A DNA stretch of 64,000 nucleotides from Oreocharis arfaki (GCA_013398015.1 VZRR01014174.1:63813-127812), one strand, 5' to 3'; shown: positions 12,133 through 24,444, numbered from the stretch's first letter. Notes: generated by a model not told the origin, from the sequence alone. Program-made: numbers and translations.

Positions 12133-12987
12133 TCTACATCATTGCATTAATGGCATCAGTTACACGACTGGGATGAGATGTACCTGGCCAAAGGTAAACA
12201 TTTCAGTAGGTCAGATATTTGTACTTTAAAATTGTGTGTTTCTCTCTGGTTTCTGTTAAGGGATCCCAGGGTAACTAAGTTAGGTGTGATCATGTGTATT
12301 GCAGATATCTTAAGATAATAAAATAAGCTTCAACCTCAAGGTTTCTTTGGTTTTGTCGAAATTATGCCACAAGTAGCCTTATTTTCAAAAAATGTCTAGA
12401 GATTTTGAGAGACTCCTCTGCTGAAAGCCAATCTCCGATCGTGGACTACCGGAAGAGGTCACTTATTGTGTTGCTCTTCCAAGAAAAATCAAATGTACCT
12501 CAGTAATTTCTGGCTGATGTTAATTTAATCTATTTTTAAAAATACGAAATACTGAAGACTGCAACCTTTCCAGGTTTTACTAAAAGATTTTTTTTAACAT
12601 CTAGCCACAACTGAGCTTTAGTGCCCAATCTCATGTTCATAATACAAAGCAGAAAACGGAAGTATTTTTTTTACTCAAAAGCAGTAATTTTTTAGTAGAA
12701 ATTGTCAGCATAATTTCACAACAGACCTGCATTAACCATACTTTCCTGGGGGAAAAAATAGTCTTCATTTTAATCTTCTAATTAATATAACCAAAAATAC
12801 AAAATAAACCTTGAAACTCATAATCAAACTGGTTGTGGAGAACTATGGAAGTTCTAGTTTCTTTTGTGGGTTAATGGACTCATTTTCAAAATCTCTAACA
12901 TATGTTCACTCCTAACATTTATTGACTGTTTCTGTGTTCTTTTTATATTCAGTTGATACTCATGAATCAGCATTATTGCAAAGGTAA
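12133..12987. other. Non-coding spacer, no feature seen
   Basis: AT-rich with several A and T runs of 6-8 bases. No repeat family, RNA gene or exon recognised. Confidence 0.5.
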
Positions 12988-13146
12988 ATCACGGAATTGC
13001 AGAGTGGTTTGGGTTGGAAGTGACCTAAAAGATCATCCAGTTTCAACCCCCTGCTGTGGCCAGGGACGCTTTCCACTAGACCAGGTTGCTCCAAGCTCTG
13101 TCCAGCCTGGCCTTGAACACTTCCAGGGATGGTGGAGATGCCACCC
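12988..13146 (-). mobile_element. CR1 LINE 3' fragment
   Basis: ATCACGGAATTGCAGAGTGG, GTTTGGGTTGGAAGTGACC, AGATCATCCAG, CCACTAGACCAGGTTGCTCC and GCCTTGAACACTTCCAGGG are the CR1 3' end read on the minus strand. The 83-codon plus frame at 12953-13204 is only the antisense of this repeat. Confidence 0.92.
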
Positions 13147-14200
13147 TTGTGTAGGTGTCACTCTCTCTTACCTTGGAATGAGCATAGAAAACACAAAACG
13201 ATAATCTCCTTCCTTCATCTGTGTGATAGTGCAGACACCCAGATCCTCCGAGCTGCAAGTCCTCCTCCCCACCCAGCCAATGTCCTGAGGCAGCCACCGT
13301 GCCCGTGTTAGACACACCTCCCACTGCAAATGCATAATTTTCTCATCTGGGTCATATGAATAATAATAGAGACAGGTCTGTTTTTCCATTTTTTGTTGCT
13401 TTCAATCTGACATTATTTCAGCATTAAATGGCTCAATTCACTGGAATTCACGGAACTTTGTAACTCCTTGTAAACCAAAGCATATTCCAGGGCTCTGCTG
13501 TAGCAGGTTTAAGAGCTGCCATTTGGCTTGGAGATTCTTGGTCCCCCTTGGTTCAGACTCAAGCTGCACTTCCTATAAATCCCATGACTAGAAGAATATT
13601 CCCTTCTCATCGCAATCTCATAAAATAAATTGCCCTCTCTTTTTGTAAAATTTTCTTCCACAAATGACACATTTGACTATAATTTTGTTTCCATGAGAAG
13701 GAAGGGGTATACTCCACTTCTTTTTAGCTTGTCCTGAAATATTCCTGATAAAGGAAAAAAAAAGTGTTAAAACAGGAAAGAACAGTCTCTAAAGAACAAG
13801 AAAATTGTCAACACTTTGGCCTTCACAAGCTCAGGAAAAGAGCTGATGCCTCACACTTCCATGGAAATGAACATGTTAATGAGGAAGCAGGGTAGGGACT
13901 GAGAAAGGGAAACAAAGAATGTGGTTTCTGGGCCTTTATTTTGTAAATATTTGGACTCACGCAAATTTGTTAATTGAGGCAATTGATTTTTGCCTGAAAA
14001 TGGTCGCAATGTCTAATTCATTAAAGCCTAAAATAACATCCTTTGGGCTAAACGGGGTCATTTCATTTGTAACATTTTAGTGATGCATTAACAATTTGGA
14101 AGCATTTCGGTGCATATCTTAAAAAGTGCCACATTAACAGGAACAGGCCTGGAGAAAGAAAAAAGTAGAAAGAAGTTACAAACACACACGCATGCAGGAG
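13147..14200. other. Non-coding, transposon-free; part possibly conserved
   Basis: No repeat recognised. From about 13920 the sequence is rich in TTAATTG / CAATTG / TTCATTAAAG words (GTTAATTGAGGCAATTG at about 13968-13985), a style common in developmental enhancers. The 82- and 73-codon minus frames at 13076-13389 partly overlap the CR1 and have no recognisable content. Confidence 0.4.
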
Positions 14201-14234
14201 CACACACACACACACACACACACACAGAGAGAGA
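14201..14234. repeat. (CA)13(GA)4 microsatellite
   Basis: Thirteen uninterrupted CA units at 14201-14226 followed directly by four GA units. Likely length-polymorphic. Confidence 0.97.
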
Positions 14235-15356
14235 ACACATGGCCTCCAGCCCCTGTCCTTCCTCTTCTGCAGCATTTTAAGGTCTGTGTTTAATATTGCC
14301 AAGCCTGCTTGAGTGATAAATGCAACTGTATAAAAATTACTTATTACAAGCTGTCATGTTGCCTCACTCACATCACAGGGCTAGAGGCACTGTACATAAA
14401 GCTCGAATCTCCACCTTGACAGCATCGGCAGCACTTTAAAATAAAATGCTCTCAGTCATGAATACAAAACATAATTTACCTTTTCATAATACTTCAGTTT
14501 GGAAACACTTTGGAAAGCTCATGTTACCGTCAAACCTTTACCTGAGCTGTGCCAGCACCCAGTTAATTCCAAGTTGTCAATTTACTTCAGCACTGCTTTC
14601 CATCACTTTGCCTTTGAAGAAACATTAAGCTGTTCAAATTGCCATCCCCTTAATTTTTTTTTTTTTTTAAGTTATATTTATCCTCAGTTCTTTGGTGGTG
14701 AGTAGCTGACACAATAGGATTACTCCAAGCATTAAATTACAATTTGGGAGAGTGCCTGCTTGCTACGTTTCTTTTTCAGAATTCCCCTCACTTGCTGGGT
14801 GTTCACAGAGTCAAAAAATATTCCTGACTCTCATCCTCTGCTTTCCCCCCACCTTTTCCATAGAGTCTGGTTACACAATTCCCCTTGAATTGCTCCTCCC
14901 TTCCAACGTCTGGCCGAGATCAGAGGTTTAATTCCTTGCTGTGGTAGCCCAGCCACCCCTTTTCTCCTGCATTAATACTGTACTGATGCTTTAACATAAA
15001 AGCTCACTGTAAGCTGTGAATGTCAGCGAGATGGAAATTGGAAGTGAAGGTTCCAGGGAGACTGGCTGGGTAAGAAGTGATGCGTTGTGACTGTTTTTAT
15101 AGTTGGTCATGATGCATACAGTATGTGAAGTTCCCATCTGTACTGGTGTCTGCCCACCAGCCACCCTGCCACATTCGCAAAAGTGGCTCCAGCACCGAGC
15201 GCAATCGGAACAGAACTGCAGATGCCTCCCTTTAGCCCAAATTTCTTTTGACAATGTTCACATCCAGTTAGGGCCCAAAGTGCTTGTACTTGTCAGGAGG
15301 GATAAGGAGTGAGGAAAGTAGTCCCTTTTCAAAAGCGAAACAGAATCGCCAAAGGA
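14235..15356. other. Non-coding, transposon-free; possible conserved non-coding cluster
   Basis: No CR1 or LTR is found between 13146 and 16131, an unusually long clean interval for this window. The stretch at 14330-14760 and the one at 15000-15290 have near-average GC, scattered CpG (CACCGAGCGCAATCGG at about 15195) and no low complexity apart from a T run at 14654-14668. Short frames on both strands (60-87 codons) show no domain. Confidence 0.35.
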
Positions 15357-15487
15357 AATATTTTCTCTTCTTCCCCCCTCCTCTCCCTCTTCGGCTGCCC
15401 CCGCCTTTGCAACTCTCTATCCTCCCCCTCCTTCCTCCAGAGATGCAATGTCCAAAAAAAGAAAAGAAAAAAAAAGAGAAAAAAAAA
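15357..15487. repeat. Pyrimidine tract followed by purine tract
   Basis: 15361-15392 is 32 pyrimidines in a row on the plus strand, and C/T dominance continues to about 15438. After ~15 mixed bases, 15454-15487 is 34 purines in a row, mostly A with scattered G. The asymmetric tracts account for the serine/proline/arginine- and lysine-rich frames in this region (15268-15711), which are not genes. Confidence 0.9.
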
Positions 15488-16130
15488 TTAGATTGGCATC
15501 TCTGATGCAGCTCTACAGAAATTGTCTTTTTATTTTTTTGTCCAGCAATTGGCGGAGGAAGGAAATGCAAATGAGAGAGAAGCAGGGAGGGAAGATTTTG
15601 GATTTGACAGGGTTGACTACAGCAGCCCACGGGAGACATATCGTGCCCACGAGCTCTGGGATTCAGCTACAGGGGAATTTGCTGTCCCTAGAGGGTTGCT
15701 TAGCTAGGTGACAGGAACGGGTGCATTTCCTATGCTATTTGAAGCTATTTTGATTCCACCCATAGAGATATCATTTGCTAGACACAAAATCTATTTCCCT
15801 TCATATTCTTGTCTTTTTCTAAAAATTTTTCTTGATTGTAATTTATTAATTGATCATTTAGCGAATAAAGGCAATGATACTTTTGTTTATAACAGAGAGT
15901 CAGAACTCAAAGATTTTCTGTTTCTGATAGCTGATGACAGGTCCATGATCTTCAGCTTGCTCTGGCCACAGCTCTGTGCCTCAGTTTCCACAAGTGTAGA
16001 ACAGTGAAATAATGCAAAACTCTGTCTGTAAAGGGCTCTGAAGACGGGTTCCTCATCCTTTATTGGGAGGATATCTGGTGACTGATACGTTAGAGATCAG
16101 GTTTCAGCACATAAAGCCATATGAGCACAA
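15488..16130. other. Non-coding, transposon-free
   Basis: Contains CAGCAATTGG and an octamer ATGCAAAT at 15565-15572, within a stretch of mixed composition that may continue the possible conserved cluster upstream. The 99-codon plus frame at 15708-16007 has no recognisable domain. Confidence 0.4.
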
Positions 16131-16468
16131 AGAATCACAGAAGAATGGAATAGTTTGGGTTGGAAGGGACCTTAGAAGTCATCTTGTTGCAACACCTTCC
16201 ATGGGCAGCGACACCTTCCACAGACCAGGGTGCTCCAAGTCCAGTCCAGCCTGGCCTTGAACACTTCCAGGGATGGGGAAGGCGCAGCTGGGCAACCTGT
16301 GCCAGGGTCCCATCACTTTCCGAGTAAAGAATTTTGTTCTAATATCTGGTCTAAACCTGTTCTCTTTCAGCTTGAAGCCATTCCCTCTTGTTCTGCCACT
16401 CTAGGCCCTTGTCCAAAGCGTCCCTCCAGCTCTTTTGGAGCCCCTTTAGGTACTGGAAGGTTGTAAGA
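16131..16468 (-). mobile_element. CR1 LINE, ~340-base 3' copy
   Basis: From the 3' tail AGAATCACAGAAGAATGG through GTTTGGGTTGGAAGGGACC, CCTTCCACAGACCAGG, GCCTTGAACACTTCCAGGG, GGGCAACCTGTGCCAGGG, CTAATATCTGGTCTAAACC, AAGCCATTCCCTCTTG and AGGTACTGGAAGGTTGTAAG. All blocks are in the order expected for minus-strand CR1. 5' truncated near 16468. Confidence 0.95.
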
Positions 16469-19400
16469 CATTAACGAGTGTTTCTAATCAAGCAAATATT
16501 GACAGCTGTGACATTTCCACTGTACTCATCCTGCAAAGTTCCCTCACCCCAACCCAGTGCTCTCACCTGGGCACACCTGATGTAAAAGGAGCTTCACCCA
16601 CTAAATCCAGAGGACTTGTAGAGATCTAACCTATTCCTACTTCAGTAGAGGAAAGATGTTAAGAGGAAATTTCCTGTTCACATTAGAGTGAAGATGATTT
16701 GACAAAGGCTCTTAATTTAGCACCTAGATAAATGACCTTACTATTTAAAAAAAAAAAAATCTTCTTTTAATTTGGAATACAAATGTATCTGACATGCTGT
16801 CCAGCTACCTCCCCTTATCTTTTAAAATCAATATGAATTCAATAGCAATAAATCTTATATTTACAACATATGTTATATATTGTATATACTGTCTATAGAA
16901 CAGAAGGTAAACAGGAATGAACTATTAATAAGTAGATCCCTATAAAAATTATTCTTCTATGTTTAAACACAGTAATAAACTTGGATTTTTTCCACAGCTT
17001 GGTTTTGAGCAGAACTAGAAATTTGGGGAAATTTAGGCATCTAAGCACCTTAAATATCTTCAGACTATATAAATAATGCTTTCATTTCTGGTAGGCGTAT
17101 TCAGCAAACTGGCTGAATAGAGATTTAAAGACCAACAAAGCCAAGGCCACTCTGGTTTCGATACTGGATTACAGCATCACATCGGAAAAAACCAAAATTT
17201 TATAGGAACCTTGGGCTGAATGCCAGGTGGTTGGCTGAAGTCATGATGACTTCCATTTTATTTTGCCCCTTGTGCAGGGTAGCTGCAGTGTAGCCTCTGG
17301 AATCTCGGGCATGTGGGACAGCAAGAACACGTTTATGGGCACTGCATGCTCTGAAAAAACTTTTGAGCAAAATGGGCTGAGCTCAACTTCCATTCACTGC
17401 CACATCCTGAGGACTCAGTTGTGTTTTCCTGGTTCTTTGGGAAGAACTGCAGTTGCACAAGGCAGCTGAGGGATTATATCCAGGCTGTTGGCATATTGAA
17501 GCAGCATGGCTGTAAACCTGGAAAATAGCCAGAGGGAATGAAAAAGGGGAGGGGTTCCCTCCGACCACCCCAAGCAACCCAAAACAATCCCAAACAACAC
17601 AAATCCCCAAGCAACCCAAAACAGTCTTAAGATCTGGAAGATAGTTATAAAAAAAACTGGCTTCCTAGGTAGTCCTGAAGCCCTGGATTTTGTTCCTGGA
17701 AGAGCAGCACTTGCTTTTCCCCCATGTTCTCTCCACCTCATATTGGATCTGACCCATGTAGCTGCTTCACAGTCCTAGAGAGGAGACAGAAAATTTCAGG
17801 GAGGACAGAAAGCAGAAATCCATGAATCCATATTTAATCTCAATATCAGCAGGGATCCTTAGCACAAAATTCTATTCCACTTTGCAGAGCAACCCTCTGA
17901 TGGGAGGGATACAGCTAATTTATCCCCATGGGACTCGAAAGGAAATGAGACTGCAGAACAGATAATGTGTGAACTGGCATCACACAAACAAACAAAGAAA
18001 CAAACCAAAAATAAAAAGAGGGGGAAAAACGAGTTTAAGGGGGTTAGAATAACTGAGATTTTACCTTCAGTCTTAATGATAAACTAACAAGAGTTGAGTC
18101 ACCTGATCGCAAAATTTAGTGTACCCAAGTGCCATTTAAAAGTTTTTTTGGAGATAGTACAAAACCAGCCCAGGCAAATCCATACCACCCTCACAAAACT
18201 ATCATCATCTGTGCTTCCTGCATTGGGAGAACACTCGTTGTAATGCTGGCATTCCATTATGTGGAGGAGCTGGTGCAGTCAGCTCAGTCACTGGCATTTG
18301 GAAGAGTTTAATTGGCAGATTTCCCTCTTCCTCTGCAGTTCACTGAAAGAAAGGATTGATGATGAGTGGAACTGGACATGACCACATGAAAGTTCTCTGA
18401 GGTCTTATATACAACCGTAATTTCCAGAAAGAGAAATGCTCAAGACCAGTCCTCTGCTTCTTACTCATAAATAAAGTTTTGAGAAGGGAGATGATCTTGT
18501 GTTGAGGGTGATTGAATTACAACTCCAATGGCTCCTTCCTAGACTCCCTCTGCAATCTCAGGGAAGTAATTTCGGTCCAGATATCTTCAAGTTTGATAAG
18601 TATTCTAAAATTATTTACTGAGTTCCTATGGTGGGCAGTGGAGAAGGCAGGAACCATGGGGTGGTTCCTCACTCTTCCTGTGCTTGCAGGTGAAACAGGA
18701 CCAGGATGTTTTCCCTGGCTCTGATGCCACTTGCCACTATCCAGTACTCCATACCTAAATCCTTTTACTGTCTGAAAGGGAGAGGCTGCACCCAAACTGC
18801 ATCTTAGAGTGTTATAAGCCAGCTTCTAGATAACAGCAGGGATTTTTTTGGGACAGTGCTGGATGCCTTAGGCTAAATGCAAATCACTGACCATCCTAAT
18901 AGCAAAAGAAAAAAATTAATAAGCTCCTATTATAAATGACTGGACATCAAGCCAAGTAATTGCAAATGTTTCCAGACCCTTGAGCAGAAACAAGCAGTGA
19001 AATTTCACTTTAGAACTATGCAAAATCTCTTGTTACAGCACACAGCCAAGTGGTGCTTTGCTTCTTTAAATTTTACTGGGAATTTTTAGGAGGAAATTAG
19101 AAGCTGATAACTACCAGGGAATTTTAGGAGGAAGAAAAATGAAAGCTATGTTTACACAGGTTTGTGCATTTGGAAATAGCTGAGTTTCACATGCCTCTGG
19201 CTCTTATGTTGGATTCCAGCTACTGCAGTTTACTACTTTGTCTTTTGGCTTAAGTGTAGATGTAGGAACTTTTCCACTGACTGCACAAAAGGAAAATACA
19301 AACCCTTCTTGTGACACAATCCCATTCTTTACTGTTTTTAATTTCTTTCAGGGATATCCCCATTGCTTTGGTGTGCCTGTTTAGGGAAGAAGAGTCCTCT

Positions 19401-19674
19401 GCTTTCTTGGTAGGCAGAGCTGGGATTTTGTGTGACACACGAGTAAAGAGGGCAGAAAAAAAATGAAGTGTGTGAAATTGCCTCCCAGTCCTGACCTGGA
19501 GGGACTGCCCATAGACTGGAAAAGTCCACACACAAAATATTCATCCATCTTCCCTGTGCTCTCCGTAAGGACTGTCACCAGGAGTGCCAGTCTGCAGCAG
19601 CTGAGTGATGTGCCATTTATCTGTTTGGAACTGAGTCTAACAAGTCATTTTGTGTAGCCTAGGACAGCAAATAT
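16469..19674. other. Non-coding; short A run and a 16-base direct repeat
   Basis: A run of 13 A at 16747-16759. CAAGCAACCCAAAACA occurs at 17571-17586 and again at 17608-17623 inside a CAA/CCAAA-rich stretch. TTAGGCATCTAAGCACC near 17035 resembles words seen elsewhere in the window (45980, 36270) and may mark an ancient repeat. Frames up to 108 codons (17415-17741, minus) are not recognisable. Confidence 0.45.
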
Positions 19675-19707
19675 GAAAACTGTGTGAAAACTGTGTGAAA
19701 ACTGTGT
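19675..19707. repeat. 11-base tandem repeat, three perfect copies
   Basis: GAAAACTGTGT repeated exactly three times. It ends ten bases before the 5' truncation point of the CR1 at 19718, so it may have arisen with, or next to, that insertion. Confidence 0.95.
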
Positions 19708-19717
19708 TCAGCCTCTT

Positions 19718-19862
19718 ACCCATCCCTGGAAGTATCCTCAAGGCCAGGTCAGACAGGACTTGGAGCAACCTGGTCTCTGGAAAGTGTCCCTGCCCCTGGC
19801 AGGAGGTTGGAATGAGACAAGATTTAGGGTCCCTTCCAACCCAAACCATCCTATGATTCTTT
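19718..19862 (+). mobile_element. CR1 LINE 3' fragment
   Basis: CCCATCCCTGGAAGTATCC, AGGACTTGGAGCAACCTGG, GTCCCTGCCCCTGGCAGG, CCCTTCCAACCCAAACC and the tail ATCCTATGATTCTTTATTCT mark a plus-strand CR1 end of ~145 bases. A short internal deletion removes the DNA around GGGATAGTGG. Confidence 0.93.
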
Positions 19863-20627
19863 ATTCTGAGTCAGATTTAAGCCAGAAACCTGAAGTAAAG
19901 CACTTGCTATTTCACGATAAATTCCCTTGAAGTCAAACAAAACCATTACAATAATCTTTGGTACTTTCTCTGCTTTTAGAATCATATTCTGTTCTTATTC
20001 TGTGTGAATTTAGGTGTATTCTGGACTTCTGATACGAATCTATCAATCAGACTTTTCATACTGTGGTGTTTCTCAGATCAAGGCTACAGGTGGGAGGTTT
20101 TCCATTGACTGCACAAAAGGAAGAGATAAATCTCTCTATAACACAATCCTTTCTTCCTCTTTCTTAACTTTTTTTGACAGGAAAAAACTCCTTGTAAGTG
20201 GTATCTCTTGCTTAGCCGTGTCTTTGAATCAGGTTACTTCTTTGGCTGTACTGGCTGGCAGTATCAGTCATTTCAGAGGAAGCCCTGCCTGCTTCCTCTC
20301 TGGCAATGAAGGCTCAGAGTATAAAGTTGAAGTCTTTGAACTCAGTCTGACTATTCTCCTCCCTTTTTCTTTTCTCTTAAAAGTGAATGAGAACAGGTTT
20401 TTTGTGCACAAGTATCTTTATAATATTTCTGCACCACCACCCAACACTGCTGCTCATTGGTGATGAAGAAGGATAGCCCAGTCTATACGTAGCTGTTGTT
20501 AACTGGGCTAACTGGTTGGAAAAATAATATGATTATAGTAGGCCAAATAGTAATTTTTTTGTTGTTGTTCTTGGTACTTTGTATCTGTTTTTCAAAATAT
20601 CAGAATAATGAAGGAGAAAATGATGCT
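19863..20627. other. Non-coding; holds one arm of a diverged duplicated segment
   Basis: The stretch at about 20098-20155 (TTTTCCATTGACTGCACAAA...) is similar to 19273-19330 (TTTTCCACTGACTGCACAAA...), about 825 bases upstream. The 149-codon plus frame at 20014-20463 spans this repeat and has no recognisable domain. Confidence 0.5.
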
Positions 20628-20820
20628 GAGACCCTGGCAGAGGTTGCCCCAGAGAAGCTGTGGCTTCCCCATCCCTGTAAGCATTCAAGGTCAGGTTGGA
20701 CAGGGCTTGGAGCAGCCTGGGATAGAGGAAAGTGTCCCTGCCAATGGCAGGGGTGTTGGAACAAAGAACTTTTTGGTCCCTTCCCACCGAAACTGTTCTG
20801 TGATTCTGTGATTCTAAGAT
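20628..20820 (+). mobile_element. CR1 LINE 3' fragment
   Basis: GAGACCCTGGCAGAGGTTGC, AGAGAAGCTGTGGCTTCCCC, GCATTCAAGGTCAGGTTGG, CAATGGCAGGGGTGTTGG and a tail with two perfect TGATTCTG octamers (TGATTCTGTGATTCTAAGAT). Plus-strand CR1, ~190 bases. Confidence 0.95.
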
Positions 20821-23800
20821 AATTTACGACAGTTTTTGTTTGTTTTGTTTTCAAAACATTTCACAGATGCTGAAACTATACACTAAGTTATTTAAAACAC
20901 ATGGTTGTGAAAGATACTCTTGCCTTGACACCAGATGAGGTGCATTTCTGCATTTTGGAACAGCAAATCAAGAAAAGACTTTACAAAAATTTCTGCTGAT
21001 TTCCTATTCCCAGAGTTGAATTTAGAGAATCTGAAAGAATTATTCTACCTTTGTAAGACTTTCGTCTGAGTAATGGGTAAGTGTCAGTCACTGGTAGAAT
21101 CTCAAGATTGTCCTTGCTGTATTTGTTGGTATTGACAGCATGATTGAAGGCAGGGATGACACACAGAAAAGGATTATTTTTTTAACACACTTTCAAAGCA
21201 CTTTAATTTCTTAAAGCTTCTGGAGCTCATATAAATTTCCCAGCTGGAAATGAAGGTTCATTTACTGAACCCTAGCTGGTCACGTCTGACCACTACTAGG
21301 GGTGAATATCTCTGGGACAGGACAGCGACTGGGTGCATACAGAGAGCACAAAATGCTCCTCTGGACTCCAGTGAGTTCTGGATTTGGGCTGAACCAGGTT
21401 TGTAACTTTATTTTTAATAGCTCTCCATGAATTTCTCTTCCAGGAACTTCTTCAGTCAATGCCTGTAGGCTTTTAGGATGCAAAGCTTTCTGCAGCAAAA
21501 CTAAAGTATTCACTACTCAATTATATTCTGTGTGAAGAATCACCTTTGGTAGGAAAGCTGTGCTGGTAAATTCTGCGGTGGGTGGTTGGGAGTGCTTCTT
21601 CGTATACACAGAGAGATGCAACTCTCCACTGACTCTCTCTTGATTTTTAGAGGATTATCACTTCCTCCCCATGGATGGATCAATGACAGCCATGTCCCTT
21701 CCTCTCTTCCTCCCGGTTCCAGTGCACAGTAAGAAGTGAGGTGGGTAGATTGATCCAAACTGTGGATGCCTACCTGGATAATCCTGCTTGAATTTCTAAT
21801 TTATCTGTGTTTTTCCCAAGAAACATAGATTCACATTTAGGCCTCCTCCTTCATAAAAAAGAGAAAGATATTTGTCAGGTGTCGGTCTCCAAACTCGTGT
21901 AGTGCAAAGATCTTTCTTTTGACTATAAATGGCTTTGAATGGGCTGCATCCCCCAGATCCTAAGAGAGATTTGAGGCTGATTCTCAGCATCCGTGCATCT
22001 TTAAATCAGTGTCTCCAGAACTCACCTTGCAGATTGAGGTACCTAAATTTCCTGTGCAACAACAGTTAATTCTGCTTGACTTAGAAAACTTGGGAAAAGT
22101 TAAGTGCCCTAGGTAGGTATCCACTTAGTGGTAAAACACCTGAGCCAGCTGAGGGAAATGGCTGGCATGAAACACCCTCTGTGCCTTGGTTTTGGGGAAT
22201 TCAGAGAAAGAAACTTTCTTTTGGGCATAGGTCGGGGAGTCAAACTTTTGGGCTTGGATAGTGAGGGCAGTGTTTTCACACCTGCCAGGAGAGGAGCTGC
22301 CAACACCCATGTTTTACATAATGGTCCCGTGGTTAAAACATTGTCCTGGGAATCTCAGAATTGGAGTAGCAGGGCAGTTTTAGCCTGAGAAAAGTTTAAA
22401 TCTGCTCTTCCCATACCCCTGCAGCAGGCTTTAACCAGATATATCTAAACCATGGAGGGTAGAGAGGAGGAATCTCTCCCCTTTCTGTCTAACACCGGCC
22501 ATGGGTAACCACATGCAGAGCCACAAGTAAAGCAGACCTGAAGAGACACATATCGTGGTTTATTGGGTGGGAGTCCTTGCCAGGAAGAGGGAATGATGGA
22601 TTCCAGACTCTGTTTTTCCTCACTGCTTGATATAGTTGGTATTCAGCAAAAGTTTGCTGAAGGGATAAGATATTCCAAGATGTTCTTTAATGCTGGACCT
22701 TTCCTGAAGGGGTGGGTGCACCTGGAGTAAGGTGTTCTGGCTGTTTAGAACAAGGAGACAATCTGGGAGTTGATATTTAGCCACCTAATCATAACATGCA
22801 GCAAAGTGGTTCAAAACCAGTTCAAATCTACAGTAAATCTACCTTGAGGATTGCTGGTATTTCTCTGCAGAACAAAGAAGGCTCATGCACTCCTCAGAGC
22901 ACCAAAATGAACCTGAAATGGCACAAAGATGTGGTCAGTCAAAGTTTCATTCAGGTGTGAATTTCACCGTTTGCAAGCAAGCTAAAGCTGAATGGAAAAA
23001 ATCCAGTATCTGTCTATACTCAGTGCAGACACAAATGCACACAAATATTAGATGTGAATTGCTCGTACCTAATTTTTCAGAGCAGAACAGACTTTGCATG
23101 CCATTTTGAATAATTGAGGTAAAATAAAATATTGATTAATGATTAGCTTAATGAGCAGCATCTGTTCTTAAAGCATGGAGTCTTTGGAAGAAGAATAGGC
23201 AATCAGGGAATTAAAGCTTCCAGGAGGCAACGTGTGTGACAAAGGACGAAGGTGTATCTGCACAGGTGGCAAAGTCTTGCATGTCTTAGCTTTGCAGTGC
23301 TTCACTTCAGTGGCTTTTCTAATGCTCTTTTAATGTTTGTGTTCAAGCCTGGATGGGCACTTATGCACGTGCATGTGGGATAGAGCAGGGCAGGCATAAA
23401 TCAGTTTCATTTCTTTTCAGGCCATAAGAAACTCTATAAACACACAGGACTGTTGAAAAGGCTCACAATTTGTGTTCCAGAAATATCGTGGGATGTATTT
23501 CTGACAATAATTTTCTACAGATATTCAGAGTGATTGCTCTAAACTGCATCTATGGGACATGTCACGTGCTCATTGCCACAGTTATTAATATTTTTTTGTG
23601 GCTTGTATGTAGGAAAAGATTTGTTGTATGTGGACATAAAATCATCACCTTTCCCAGGTCTCCATTTCTGGAAGCAAACTGGGTGGTAAAACATATTTGC
23701 CTTCTTCTCCAACTTAGTTCTCCTTGAAATACAACCAAAAAGAAGAATCACTCACTGCAAAATTCTGCTTTTCATTTGGGAAATAATCTAAATTGAATAA

Positions 23801-24419
23801 GAATTAGAAAAAGAGAATGAAGCTGAACAACTTTAGCATATGTTGAACAAAATCAGGAGCCGTAAGATGTTGAACATGGAAGCAACATATTTCATTACAA
23901 TGAATGATGTGGTTATTAAAAAAGTCATTAAAATTAAGGATGGGCTTTGTAATCAACTCTTCGACCCAAAGTCAATGAATACTGATAAAATTAACAGGAA
24001 TTTGGAAACACTTGAAACTAAGTTGTGCTTTCGTGTCACCTGGCACCATATTCACAACTGTGTCTCTCCAGGGCCTACCATAACTGAACACAACAAATGT
24101 AGGAAGGAAATGGAATGGAAAATAGATTTCCAATTGCAGTAGACCACATTTATAAATTCATTGCTGCTTTTCTTGGTATGATATTTTACATGTAGTTACC
24201 AAATTTTAAGGGAAATTTGGTTGAAATCCATTGACAAAAAATATACTTACATTTTGTTTGTTTAAGCTGTAACTAGATAATTTAAGATTGATCTATTTTA
24301 AATTCATACAACATTATTATTATTATAGAGATTGTTAACAATTCCAATTGCAACAAACAGAATTTTTTTAACCTTCTTAGTTTTGCAATGAAAGGATAAA
24401 TTTGGCATCAGCTGGTGAC
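20821..24419. other. Non-coding, 3.6 kb without recognisable element
   Basis: No CR1, LTR, RNA gene or exon recognised. Frames of 60-100 codons occur on both strands, often overlapping (for example 22109-22388), as expected by chance. GAGGTACCTAAATTTCC near 22037 resembles the words noted at 17035 and may be ancient-repeat residue. Confidence 0.45.
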
Positions 24420-24444
24420 ATTATTATTATCATTATTATTATTA
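24420..24444. repeat. (ATT)n microsatellite
   Basis: ATT repeated about eight times with a single T-to-C interruption, followed by ACTACTA. A shorter (ATT)n lies at about 24311-24325. Confidence 0.93.

Noticed and set aside
15268..15711. Lysine-rich and proline/serine-rich frames around the 15.4 kb tracts
   Set aside because: Direct translations of the pyrimidine and purine tracts; no domain and no splice context.
20014..20463. 149-codon plus-strand frame
   Set aside because: Spans the duplicated non-coding segment and shows no recognisable domain or exon boundaries.
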